Position numbers and translations under genes: made by a program. The notes beneath the pieces were generated by a model, which searched no databases, was not told the origin of the DNA, and saw only the letters and a program-made list of their open reading frames with translations. This document shows positions 1-10,046 of a stretch of DNA of 35,842 bases, in pieces. Numbering within the stretch: the first letter of the stretch is position 1; the number at the start of each line of letters is the position of its first letter. Source of the stretch: Campylobacterales bacterium (GTDB lineage Bacteria > Campylobacterota > Campylobacteria > Campylobacterales > Sulfurovaceae); contig JAJRRK010000138.1 in the NCBI GenBank assembly GCA_024279555.1, positions 1 through 35,842 of the forward strand. Direction: 5' to 3'.

Positions 1-1586
1 ATTCTGTGACCGGAGACATTGATGACATCATCGGTACGACCGGTAATGGTGATGTAGCCGTTCTCATCATAGACCGCACCGTCACCGGTAAAGTAGACAG
101 GCTTGCCCTCTTTTTTGACATCGCCAAAGTAGGACTTGATGTAACGCTCAGGATCGCCCCAGACATTTCTGATCTGTGAGGGCCATGGGCGTGTCACACA
201 CATGTAACCACCCTCACCCGGCTCTATTCTCTCACCAGTTTGGGGGTCGAGGATCTCCGCCATGATACCCGGTACCGGCAGAGTTGCACAGGCAGGCTTG
301 ATAGGCGTTGCACCCGGTAGCGGTGAGACGATGTGCCCACCAGTCTCTGTCTGCCAGTAGGTATCGACAATGGCGCATTTGCTGTTACCAACTACTTCGT
401 AGTACCACTTCCACGCCGTCGGGTCTATCGGTTCACCGACGGTTCCAAGTACCTTCAGCGAGGAGAGTTCATATTTTTTAGGCTCATCCTCACCCATCTT
501 GTGCAGGACACGGATAGCGGTTGGTGCGGTATAGAACTGGTTAACCCCTAAAGACTCGACGATCTTCCATGGACGCCCTGCGTCAGGATAGGTAATGACC
601 CCTTCGAACATAACTGTTGTCGCACCCATGGCAAGCGGTCCGTAGATAATGTAGGTATGTCCGGTGATCCACCCGATATCTGCCGTACACCAGTAGGTAT
701 CGTTCTCTTTGACATCAAAAACCCACTCCATGGTCATCTGTGCCCAGAGAATGTAGCCTGCCTGGTTGTGCTGTACCCCTTTGGGTTTTCCCGTACTTCC
801 CGAAGTGTAGAGCAAAAAGAGCGGATCTTCGCTCTCCATCACTTCCGGCTCGCAGGTGATGCCTTTGTCTTTGATGAGTTCATTGTAGGAGTAGTCTCTT
901 CCTGCGACCCACTCGACATCCTCACCGTTACGCTCTACGACAAGAACCTTCTCGACCGGGGTGTCGTTACCTTCAAGCGCCTTGTCCACAACCGGCTTGA
1001 GCATATATGGCTTGGACTTTCTGTAGGCGCCGTCTGCGGTGATGACCACTTTAGCCTCTGCATCCAAGATACGGTCTTTGAGTGCTTCGGCAGAGAATCC
1101 GCCAAAGACAATGGAATGAATCGCCCCGATACGTGCACACGCCAGGATGGCATAAGCTGCTTCAAGGATCATCGGCATATAGATGACGACACGGTCACCC
1201 TTCTTGACACCGAAATCCTCTTTGAGCAGGTTGGCAAATTTGTTTACATTGCGGTAAAGCTCCTGATAGGTCACGGCGATCTCTTCGCCTCTGTCGCCTA
1301 CGAAGATGATGGCAGCTTTGTTCTTGCGCGTATCAAGATGTCTGTCGATACACTGATAGGCTACATTGAGCTTACCGCCATCGAACCACTTGACAAACGG
1401 TGCATCCGACTCATCCAGTACCGTATGGTACGGTTCGAACCAGTCTATCTTCTCTTTGGCAAAACCGTCCCAGAATCCTTCATAGTCGTTCTTCGCACGG
1501 TTCTGCAAATACCAGTACTGCTCCATAGAGCCAATACGAGCCTCCTTGGAAAGTTCGGGGTTTGGATAGTAGAGTTCTTTTAGCAT
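1..1586 (-). CDS. acs: Acetyl-CoA synthetase (AMP-forming), 3' end outside window
   Basis: Minus-strand translation from ATG at 1586 gives [39 protein letters not shown]...[16 protein letters not shown]...YWQTETGGH...[13 protein letters not shown]; acyl-adenylate core motifs. Open at the left edge, so missing from the ORF track. Confidence 0.95.
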   Translation of the reverse strand, partial: MLKELYYPNPELSKEARIGSMEQYWYLQNRAKNDYEGFWDGFAKEKIDWFEPYHTVLDESDAPFVKWFDGGKLNVAYQCIDRHLDTRKNKAAIIFVGDRGEEIAVTYQELYRNVNKFANLLKEDFGVKKGDRVVIYMPMILEAAYAILACARIGAIHSIVFGGFSAEALKDRILDAEAKVVITADGAYRKSKPYMLKPVVDKALEGNDTPVEKVLVVERNGEDVEWVAGRDYSYNELIKDKGITCEPEVMESEDPLFLLYTSGSTGKPKGVQHNQAGYILWAQMTMEWVFDVKENDTYWCTADIGWITGHTYIIYGPLAMGATTVMFEGVITYPDAGRPWKIVESLGVNQFYTAPTAIRVLHKMGEDEPKKYELSSLKVLGTVGEPIDPTAWKWYYEVVGNSKCAIVDTYWQTETGGHIVSPLPGATPIKPACATLPVPGIMAEILDPQTGERIEPGEGGYMCVTRPWPSQIRNVWGDPERYIKSYFGDVKKEGKPVYFTGDGAVYDENGYITITGRTDDVINVSGHR

Positions 1587-1715
1587 AGGTGTTTCCTTTG
1601 TTGCTTGATATGATTGAAATTATTCTAACATAAAAAGAAGGAGAATGATTAAAAAAGAAGAAGAAAGAGGTTAATTAGGAGTAAATTACTCTTAATTGTA
1701 GCATTTTGATACGGC

Positions 1716-3071
1716 TTAGAATGTGTAATTGGCGATCACACGATACTGCTGAAAATCATCAAGCTGTTCTATGGTACCGTCTGCAGATGCATTGGTGTTG
1801 TTTACAACAAAAATCCCTTTAAGTGCCAGTGAAAGATGGCTGTCATATTTGTAAGCAAGGACGATGTTCAAGTCTTGTTGATTACCTTTGGTGAACTTGT
1901 CATTATCTGCATTCATATAGGAAAGAACACTTTTAAACCCTTTATATCCCGTAAAGTCATATGTTTGTGTATAAGCGACTTTAAATGCTTGTGTCCCTCC
2001 GATATAGATACTGTCTGCACTCAATCCTTTACCGTAGTTGGATGCAAAAAGATCATTGGAAGTAATCATATTGGTATAAAGCGGTGTACCATCCCATGGA
2101 AGCACGAGAGAATCGTGTGCACTATTTTTGTCGGCTATATAAGAGTAGGCTGCAAGAAAGTTGCTTTCTCCCATAGAGATAGATCCCTTAAAGGAGATTG
2201 CCTTGGCATCAATCTTCTTGCCCCCGGCTGCAGAACCGACCTTTTGCAAGTTGGTATCGGCATTTCCGACACTGCGTTGCCATAATAGTTCCAACGATAA
2301 AGTATAGGGATGAACCATATAGTGGCTCTTGTAGCTTACATTGCCATGAAGAGAGTTGAGAAAGTCTGGCGCATAGCAGTCAAATAGTGCAATGTCCAAC
2401 CCCTCTTGATACCACTTGAGACTGCCATATATCAACTCACCTTCTTCATGACCGGTGATTTCACGCATTTTCTCACCCAATGCATGTTTTTGAATATTGA
2501 TGAATTGGTCTGATGTGCGCTGTTTAAAGTGGGTTAGGTAGCCACCTGAAATATCCAGCTTGGCTGTGTCAATACGGTAAGATATTATCACTCCCTGTAC
2601 AGATGAAGGCAGCATGCGTACCTCTTTGGCATGAATGAGCGGTGTCTTTATCACCTGACGACCATAGTTGATACTGAAGTTCTCAACACTATAGGAAATG
2701 AGTGCCTCACCCAAAACAGCAAAAGACTCCTGCGCATCCTTACTCCCTGCACCAGTACCAAGGTGGATACCGTTATCCCTGCTTAATATAGAAGTATCAA
2801 CAGGATCATCAAGCAAAAAACCATTGGTGAACATAAAAGTCGTCTTGAGCTCCCAGCCTGTCAGCGATGCTGTTTCAAATCCTAACTGTCCCCCTACTGC
2901 ATTGGCATTGGCGGAAGTATCTTTGTAGGGCGTATCATTTTGCTTATCTGTTTGAATATAGTAGTATTTAATATTCCCATAGGCTTTCCCCTGAGAAAAC
3001 ATTTTCAAAAGTGTATCGGCAGCACCACTAACGCTCACAATGACTATTGTACTTAAAATAATTTTTTTCAA
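1716..3071 (-). CDS. OprD-like outer-membrane porin
   Basis: 451 aa, N-terminal signal peptide, beta-barrel-like alternation, terminal aromatic (..IANYTF). Confidence 0.65.
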   Translation of the reverse strand: MKKIILSTIVIVSVSGAADTLLKMFSQGKAYGNIKYYYIQTDKQNDTPYKDTSANANAVGGQLGFETASLTGWELKTTFMFTNGFLLDDPVDTSILSRDNGIHLGTGAGSKDAQESFAVLGEALISYSVENFSINYGRQVIKTPLIHAKEVRMLPSSVQGVIISYRIDTAKLDISGGYLTHFKQRTSDQFINIQKHALGEKMREITGHEEGELIYGSLKWYQEGLDIALFDCYAPDFLNSLHGNVSYKSHYMVHPYTLSLELLWQRSVGNADTNLQKVGSAAGGKKIDAKAISFKGSISMGESNFLAAYSYIADKNSAHDSLVLPWDGTPLYTNMITSNDLFASNYGKGLSADSIYIGGTQAFKVAYTQTYDFTGYKGFKSVLSYMNADNDKFTKGNQQDLNIVLAYKYDSHLSLALKGIFVVNNTNASADGTIEQLDDFQQYRVIANYTF

Positions 3072-3250
3072 GTTTTCCCCTTATCTATCGCTATCACTAA
3101 ATAATAACAATATCTGATTGGAAAAAGTTTTTATTTCAGGTATTTTGATGAAATAAGGTGTAAAAAAAGCTTCTACATCCTGTAGGTAATCCTACAATTC
3201 AGAAGAAGCGAATGCATTGATCACTCAAACTGATATGTACTCCAAGCTTC

Positions 3251-4285
3251 TCAAGCAATTTCGATCTTTTTGGAGACATCCAGCCCAAAACCGCCCAGCC
3301 CGACAAACTCTGTATCGGTATTGGTGGTCAGCAGATTGATGTTCTTGATGCCAAGGTCCTTGAGTATCTGCGCCCCTACCCCAAACTCTTTGGCTTGTTC
3401 AGAGGAGATGACCATAGTATCGAGGAAGACCAATACCCCACCATTTTGTTTGAGATAGTCAATGGAGTGGTTGAGCGCATTGAAGCGCTTGTCATCGAGT
3501 ATGAGGTCGATGTCGCTGCCGATATTGTGAAACTTGACATTGGCGGTCTCGTGCAGTTTGTAGAACTGTATGACCGTATGGCAGCGCTCAAGGTGGTCTT
3601 TGTAAGTGTGTTTTTCTACCTTCATGCCCCGAAGGGTGGTCTCTTCGGTCTTGACTTTGCGTACCAGTTGCTCGTTGGCAAGTCGGTACTCAACAATATC
3701 AGAGATATAGACAATACAGAGATCATGCTTTTTGGCAAAGACCTTGAGGTCGTCCATACGCGCCATGGTACCGTCCTCTTTAATGATTTCGCAGATCACC
3801 CCTACGGGTGCAAGCCCCGCCAGTTTACACAGATCGACTGAGCCTTCGGTGTGTCCTGTTCGCACCAGCGTTCCTCCGTCCTTGGCGATGAGCGGAAAGA
3901 TATGCCCGGGACGCACGAAGTCCTCCGCTACTGTCAGTGGATTGGCAAGTTTGCTGATGCAGTCATCACGCTCAGCCGCGCTAATGCCCGTCGTCGCCGT
4001 AGCGGAGTCGATGGAAACGGTAAAGGCGGTCTCATGGTTGGAGTCGTTGTTGCTGACCATCGGCATGAGGTCAAGTTTGGCAGCCAACGCTTTGGTAATG
4101 GGCGTACAAATAAGCCCCCTTGCTTCCTTTGCCATGAAGTTAACCATCTCGGGGGTTGAAAAGGTTGCGGCATAGACCAGATCGCCTTCGTTTTCACGGT
4201 CCTCATCATCCATCATGATGACCATCTTGCCTTTCTTGATCTCGTCTATGGCTTTCTCTACGCGTTGTATAGCATCTGTTGGCAT
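3251..4285 (-). CDS. ribBA: Bifunctional 3,4-dihydroxy-2-butanone-4-phosphate synthase / GTP cyclohydrolase II-like protein
   Basis: MPTDAIQRVEKAIDEIKKGKMVIMMDDEDRENEGDLVYAA...RPGHIFPLIAKDGGTLVRTGHTEGSVDLCKLAGL; RibB motifs plus C-terminal GCH-II-like region. Start taken at the internal Met (4285). Confidence 0.9.
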   Translation of the reverse strand: MPTDAIQRVEKAIDEIKKGKMVIMMDDEDRENEGDLVYAATFSTPEMVNFMAKEARGLICTPITKALAAKLDLMPMVSNNDSNHETAFTVSIDSATATTGISAAERDDCISKLANPLTVAEDFVRPGHIFPLIAKDGGTLVRTGHTEGSVDLCKLAGLAPVGVICEIIKEDGTMARMDDLKVFAKKHDLCIVYISDIVEYRLANEQLVRKVKTEETTLRGMKVEKHTYKDHLERCHTVIQFYKLHETANVKFHNIGSDIDLILDDKRFNALNHSIDYLKQNGGVLVFLDTMVISSEQAKEFGVGAQILKDLGIKNINLLTTNTDTEFVGLGGFGLDVSKKIEIA

Positions 4286-4359
4286 ATGCGGTTTCCTGTT
4301 GTTTTGTTGATGCAATTATAGCGTAGTTGCGTATATTTTTCTTGACAGGAGCGTGCCGG

Positions 4360-5008
4360 TCACTGCTGCCGTACCTGTATCTCGCACACGTCTGCATAGT
4401 CGGAGACACACTCAAAGTTAAGCGCACTGGCACGCCCGTAGTTCTGTGAGACATATGACCAATCTATGACCTCCCACCATTTGTCAAAATATGCAGCCCG
4501 CGCATTTCGGTAGTCTATGTAGTAGGCGTGCTCCCAGACATCACAGGTCATCAACGGTACAAGATCTTCTTTGAGCGGTGTCTGGGCATTGCTGTAGGCA
4601 CGGAGAGAAAGCGCTTTTTCCTCATCAAGGCAGAGCCAGACCCAGCCGGACCCAAACAGTGATACCGCAGCCTCTTTGTAGGCTTCCCTGAACGCATCCA
4701 ATGTGCCGAATGTATGTTCTATGGCAAGCAATAAACCTACAGATGGTTCGGTCTTTTCAGGGGAAAGCCCCAAAAAGTAGGCATTGTGGTTGTAGACCTG
4801 TGATGCATTGTTAAAGAGTGCACCATTGCTTTGACGAATGGTTTCAACCAGCTCCATCGCCTCGAACTTCGTTCCCTCAATAAGTGCATTGAGTTTGTCC
4901 ACATACCCCTGATGGTGCTTTCCATGGTGGTATGGCTATTGTCTCAGCAGAAATATACGGCTCCAACGCATCCTGCGCATAAGGCAGTGTCATTAATGTA
5001 TGTTTCAT
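4360..5008 (-). pseudogene. sodB: Fe/Mn superoxide dismutase with an apparent 1-nt frameshift near 4933
   Basis: From ATG 5008: MKHTLMTLPYAQDALEPYISAETIA, then one extra base (4933-4936), then YHHGKHHQGYVDKLNALIEGTKFE...VWEHAYYIDYRNARAAYF in another frame. Confidence 0.85.
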
Positions 5009-5086
5009 GATATGCTCCTTTTGGGATCTCTCTATCATTTATAGTATGTGTTTTGTGTGTAATGGGTGTGGAGTATGGACATCGTG

Positions 5087-8000
5087 TTGGATACAGGTGG
5101 CGGTTTGGAGGGGTCTTAAAACTATCATTGTCTTGTATGTATGATTTAATCCATTATAACAGGTGGCGGTTTGGAGGGGTCTTAAAACGCGTGAACAAGT
5201 ATGCCAGAGCCAACGGTCATTATAACAGGTGGCGGTTTGGAGGGGTCTTAAAACTACTTCGTGCTGATGCTGTACTTGCTTTTAATTATAACAGGTGGCG
5301 GTTTGGAGGGGTCTTAAAACGGTGTCGGTTTTGTCATGGCTTTTCTCTATATTATAACAGGTGGCGGTTTGGAGGGGTCTTAAAACAGTTGCATGACATA
5401 TGCAGTAATTCGAGATATTATAACAGGTGGCGGTTTGGAGGGGTCTTAAAACGGTTAGGTCGGGATTGCCGTGAAGGACTTTATTATAACAGGTGGCGGT
5501 TTGGAGGGGTCTTAAAACTCTGTCCAGCCCTCATATGCATCACGCAGAATTATAACAGGTGGCGGTTTGGAGGGGTCTTAAAACATGTGTTGTCTATTGA
5601 TTCAAGTTTCGGTGATTATAACAGGTGGCGGTTTGGAGGGGTCTTAAAACAGCCAAAGCAAAGATACCGGTACGGTTCACATTATAACAGGTGGCGGTTT
5701 GGAGGGGTCTTAAAACTCGCACTTTGTGCGATAGATTGTGCGTTGAATTATAACAGGTGGCGGTTTGGAGGGGTCTTAAAACATCGACAGCTTCAAGGTG
5801 AACAGAGAAGAGATTATAACAGGTGGCGGTTTGGAGGGGTCTTAAAACGCTAAAGTAAACATAAACGGTAGCGAAGAAATTATAACAGGTGGCGGTTTGG
5901 AGGGGTCTTAAAACTTCTTCGTTGATATGCCCGTTTCTTCGCTGATTATAACAGGTGGCGGTTTGGAGGGGTCTTAAAACGGCAGGGCAGAGGTCGAGAT
6001 TGAAAAAAAAATTATAACAGGTGGCGGTTTGGAGGGGTCTTAAAACGCTTTAACCGCTTTAACCGTCTTCTCTTCTGATTATAACAGGTGGCGGTTTGGA
6101 GGGGTCTTAAAACGCTACTTCCGCGATGGCTTCTGCCTTGTCGATTATAACAGGTGGCGGTTTGGAGGGGTCTTAAAACAGAACGAAAAGAAGATGATAC
6201 AGCTTGGCAGATTATAACAGGTGGCGGTTTGGAGGGGTCTTAAAACTTTGTGAAGAATATGAATGTCCTCCTGTTTATTATAACAGGTGGCGGTTTGGAG
6301 GGGTCTTAAAACGAAAAGGAAAAAGTATACTGTCTTGTTCCTATTATAACAGGTGGCGGTTTGGAGGGGTCTTAAAACAGAAGCGGACGGCGGACGGTGG
6401 GAAATATAATTATAACAGGTGGCGGTTTGGAGGGGTCTTAAAACGTGCTAATGGGAGGTTCGGCAGGGGTCTGCATTATAACAGGTGGCGGTTTGGAGGG
6501 GTCTTAAAACTACGCACGGCATCATTCGCCACACGCTTAAATTATAACAGGTGGCGGTTTGGAGGGGTCTTAAAACATCGCGACCGTGGGTGTGCTGTCA
6601 CTTCTGATTATAACAGGTGGCGGTTTGGAGGGGTCTTAAAACCCCTATTCTATTGAGTTCAAAGTTACGCTCATTATAACAGGTGGCGGTTTGGAGGGGT
6701 CTTAAAACTATCATTGTCTTGTATGTATGATTTAATCCATTATAACAGGTGGCGGTTTGGAGGGGTCTTAAAACGAGGAACAGTGCAAGGGCAAAGAGGT
6801 GAAGATTATAACAGGTGGCGGTTTGGAGGGGTCTTAAAACGCGTGAACAAGTATGCCAGAGCCAACGGTCATTATAACAGGTGGCGGTTTGGAGGGGTCT
6901 TAAAACGCAGATATTACACGGTCGATCTTAACCCTTATTATAACAGGTGGCGGTTTGGAGGGGTCTTAAAACTCTTCTGGAAGGGGCGATTAAATGGGTG
7001 CTATTATAACAGGTGGCGGTTTGGAGGGGTCTTAAAACACATGCTGACTAACAAAACAATTAATGGATATTATAACAGGTGGCGGTTTGGAGGGGTCTTA
7101 AAACTCAATACGTTTCACGATAAACTCATTTACAATTATAACAGGTGGCGGTTTGGAGGGGTCTTAAAACTCTGATTATACCGATAAATTGATTGATACT
7201 ATTATAACAGGTGGCGGTTTGGAGGGGTCTTAAAACGCCTCAGCCAGACAAAGCACTACCTCCGGTATTATAACAGGTGGCGGTTTGGAGGGGTCTTAAA
7301 ACAACGGATGACCGCTGTCTCAGTTTACAATGATTATAACAGGTGGCGGTTTGGAGGGGTCTTAAAACATGTGGTTGATGTCAAACATGACCGTTCTGAT
7401 TATAACAGGTGGCGGTTTGGAGGGGTCTTAAAACGATGCACTCTATCATAAACCACCACCCATCATTATAACAGGTGGCGGTTTGGAGGGGTCTTAAAAC
7501 GGGATGAGACGGATAACCTTACGCTTAATCATTATAACAGGTGGCGGTTTGGAGGGGTCTTAAAACTACGGTGGTGAAAATGGTCTTGGTGTTATTATTA
7601 TAACAGGTGGCGGTTTGGAGGGGTCTTAAAACTGCGTACTGCAAAGAGCACACCATCGAGGAATTATAACAGGTGGCGGTTTGGAGGGGTCTTAAAACAT
7701 GCCGAGGCAAAAACACTCTACATCTTCTATTATAACAGGTGGCGGTTTGGAGGGGTCTTAAAACTATATCGAGCTACGAACGGAAACAAACTCTATTATA
7801 ACAGGTGGCGGTTTGGAGGGGTCTTAAAACGTTGCCCACGGTACCCCCAGCGACACTCCGATTATAACAGGTGGCGGTTTGGAGGGGTCTTAAAACACTA
7901 AATTTGAAATTGTCGATCAGGTAGCTATTATAACAGGTGGCGGTTTGGAGGGGTCTTAAAACGCGAAAGCGGTGTTTTTGCTCGCAATGTTAATTATAAC

Positions 8001-8622
8001 AGGTGGCGGTTTGGAGGGGTCTTAAAACTAACCTTTAGGCTATTTGGGTTAACTCCTAATTATAACAGGTGGCGGTTTGGAGGGGTCTTAAAACTGGTTT
8101 GGGAGAATACCAAATATCGAACATATTATAACAGGTGGCGGTTTGGAGGGGTCTTAAAACTATGCCTCTTTTGCCATTACTTACTCCTTAATTATAACAG
8201 GTGGCGGTTTGGAGGGGTCTTAAAACACATTTTAAGGAGAACATTATGGGATACATATTATAACAGGTGGCGGTTTGGAGGGGTCTTAAAACGAAGATAT
8301 TTACCGACCCAATAGCGTGGATATTATAACAGGTGGCGGTTTGGAGGGGTCTTAAAACGATATTTGTGTTCACACACATACCCCTCTGATTATAACAGGT
8401 GGCGGTTTGGAGGGGTCTTAAAACGTTACAATAACCAACCCGCACCTCTGTGTTATTATAACAGGTGGCGGTTTGGAGGGGTCTTAAAACAAGAGCGTAC
8501 AGAGGTATCACGAGGTTCGTATTATAACAGGTGGCGGTTTGGAGGGGTCTTAAAACTGCCATATGCTAAATCAAAACGTACCAACCATTATAACAGGTGG
8601 CGGTTTGGAGGGGTCTTAAAAC
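5087..8622 (-). CRISPR. Type II-C CRISPR array: 54 repeats of 36 bp, 53 spacers (51 of 30 nt, 2 of 31 nt)
   Basis: Repeat on + strand ATTATAACAGGTGGCGGTTTGGAGGGGTCTTAAAAC (minus: GTTTTAAGACCCCTCCAAACCGCCACCTGTTATAAT). 66-bp period followed by hand from 5087 to 8622; the 31-nt spacers are 6047-6077 and 6180-6210. First repeat (5087-5122) degenerate, marking the trailer end. Confidence 0.98.
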
Positions 8623-8673
8623 TAGTAAAAAATTTTTAAGTTTTGCATACTTTGGTGTTATTTCTTTAAAAAT
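8623..8673 (-). promoter_or_regulatory. Candidate CRISPR leader (AT-rich, between last repeat and tracrRNA promoter)
   Basis: AT-rich interval at the non-degenerate, cas-proximal end of the array. Confidence 0.45.
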
Positions 8674-8703
8674 TTGACAGTGAAAAGCATATTTCGGTAT
8701 AAT
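8674..8703 (+). promoter_or_regulatory. Sigma70-type promoter of tracrRNA
   Basis: TTGACA (8674-8679), 18-bp spacing, TATAAT (8698-8703); predicted start ~8710, at the first base of the anti-repeat. Confidence 0.85.
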
Positions 8704-8710
8704 CTATACC

Positions 8711-8812
8711 GTTATAACAGGTGACGGTTTTATGAGGGGTCTTAAAATCAAGTACTGTTATAACAGTACCATTATAAAGCCTATCTTCGGGTAGTGCTTC
8801 CTTCTTTTTTTA
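8711..8812 (+). ncRNA. tracrRNA
   Basis: Anti-repeat GTTATAACAGGTGACGGTTTTATGAGGGGTCTTAAAAT (8711-8748), stem-loop GTACTGTTATAACAGTAC (8752-8769), then UUCG-capped hairpin and T-run. Confidence 0.92.
8777..8812 (+). terminator. Rho-independent terminator of tracrRNA
   Basis: AAGC-CTATC-TTCG-GGTAG-T-GCTT stem followed by CCTTCTTTTTTT. Confidence 0.8.
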
Positions 8813-9142
8813 AAAATCAAACAGTGACGGCTGTGTAATCTCCTCTTGGCTTGAAGGTTCGCCTACGATTATCTCCATTTTTCCAAACTGTGCATCGGTA
8901 AACATCAACATTCGCACATTTCCCTTTTTGATATTGGTATGCAAAAAGTTTTTTAGTCTTCTTTTTCCATGATTTGCCGAACCGACAGAATTGAAAACTT
9001 TGGCGTATATGGGGTATTGCAATCTTATGTATCCTTCAGCATCCAGATGTCTAGCAAACCAACGGTAGCGTTTTCTATCTTGCTTGGTTTGCGTCGGCAG
9101 ATCAAACATCACTATGAGCCACATGATCCTAAAGGCACTCAT
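8810..9142 (-). CDS. cas2: CRISPR-associated endonuclease Cas2
   Basis: 110 aa; MSAFRIMWLIVMFDLPTQTKQDRKRYRWFARHLDAEGYIRLQYPIYAKVF...; adjacent to cas1. Confidence 0.95.
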   Translation of the reverse strand: MSAFRIMWLIVMFDLPTQTKQDRKRYRWFARHLDAEGYIRLQYPIYAKVFNSVGSANHGKRRLKNFLHTNIKKGNVRMLMFTDAQFGKMEIIVGEPSSQEEITQPSLFDF

Positions 9143-10046
9143 AAAGTTTCTCTATATCAAATCTCGGAAAACTGAGGATTGACGGGTCTTTCCGAAAAAC
9201 AGATTTTTTAAACAGTTGCACATACAGTTTACTGACACTTCTCAATGAGGAGATGCCATATTCATACTCGACATACTCTGCATCAAGTATGCCAATAAGC
9301 TCTTTTTTGATCTGGGCTGTTATCTGCTCTTCTTGGGCATGTGCTTGCCAGATATGATACACCGCAATATCGGCTATGGGTCGAAAAGGCTCCATAAGAT
9401 CATCACTGAGATTAAAGGCATTGTAGGTATTGTCATGCCAAATGCCAAGTGCAGGCAAAAACCCTGCAACACTCAGGTCACGGGTGATCAGACTCCGCAC
9501 GAGTGCATAGGTGTAGTTGAGCATTTGGTTGCGCAGATCAAAAGAGTCTTGTTCACGCACCAAGTCATCAAACAGGTTTCTCCAGTAGTGACGCGCACTC
9601 TTGGCTTCTGCACCGTGCCTGTCGCCCAATGAAACTTGATCAAGATATTTCACTAAGGGCTTATGGTTTTTGTCGAGTATTTCAAGCACCTCTTTTTGGC
9701 GTGTGATTTTGGCTTTGATAATATGCTGCCAAAGCTTCTGAGTATATGTGGACGAAATCTCTATCTGCGCCTTGAGTGTGCGTGTAGCAAGTGAGCTTTG
9801 ATGATAGGGGTGCATGATGGCTGAGGGCATGTAGTACTCATCGCAAAAAAGCGTTGCGACCTTGTGCTTGCTTAGTGCTGCCAAGACTTTGGCAGAAAGC
9901 ATAAAGCGATCACCCTCAAAAATGATACTATCGGTATCTTCAAGAGAGAGCTTGAAGCGATACTCGTCATCTTCCACTACGAGATTGCCGTTGTCGATAC
10001 GAAGAGTGCAAGGTTTAGTGATGCGTATCGTTTTCCATGCTGCCAT
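9129..10046 (-). CDS. cas1: CRISPR-associated endonuclease Cas1 (type II)
   Basis: MAAWKTIRITKPCTLRIDNGNLVVEDD...ATLFCDEYYMPSAIMHPYHQSSLATRTLKAQIE...; start likely at 10046, overlapping the cas9 3' end. Confidence 0.95.
   Translation of the reverse strand: MAAWKTIRITKPCTLRIDNGNLVVEDDEYRFKLSLEDTDSIIFEGDRFMLSAKVLAALSKHKVATLFCDEYYMPSAIMHPYHQSSLATRTLKAQIEISSTYTQKLWQHIIKAKITRQKEVLEILDKNHKPLVKYLDQVSLGDRHGAEAKSARHYWRNLFDDLVREQDSFDLRNQMLNYTYALVRSLITRDLSVAGFLPALGIWHDNTYNAFNLSDDLMEPFRPIADIAVYHIWQAHAQEEQITAQIKKELIGILDAEYVEYEYGISSLRSVSKLYVQLFKKSVFRKDPSILSFPRFDIEKLYECL

Noticed and set aside
657-1583. 308-aa + strand ORF
   Set aside because: Antisense shadow of acs, which has clear motifs on the minus strand.
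1679-1691. GAGTAAATTACTC palindrome between porin and acs
   Set aside because: Short, single, AT-rich; could be an operator or terminator fragment but nothing further supports it.
5717-5746. Spacer with internal hairpin TCGCAC-TTT-GTGCGA
   Set aside because: Probably reflects the protospacer source; one case gives no evidence of function.
5053-8639. ORFs with YNRWRFGGVLK or VLRPLQTATCYN repeats (5053-5853, 6204-6656, 6714-7175, 7525-7716, 8188-8562, 8364-8639)
   Set aside because: The CRISPR period is 66 bp, a multiple of 3, so repeats stay open in frame. These are translation artefacts, not repeat proteins.
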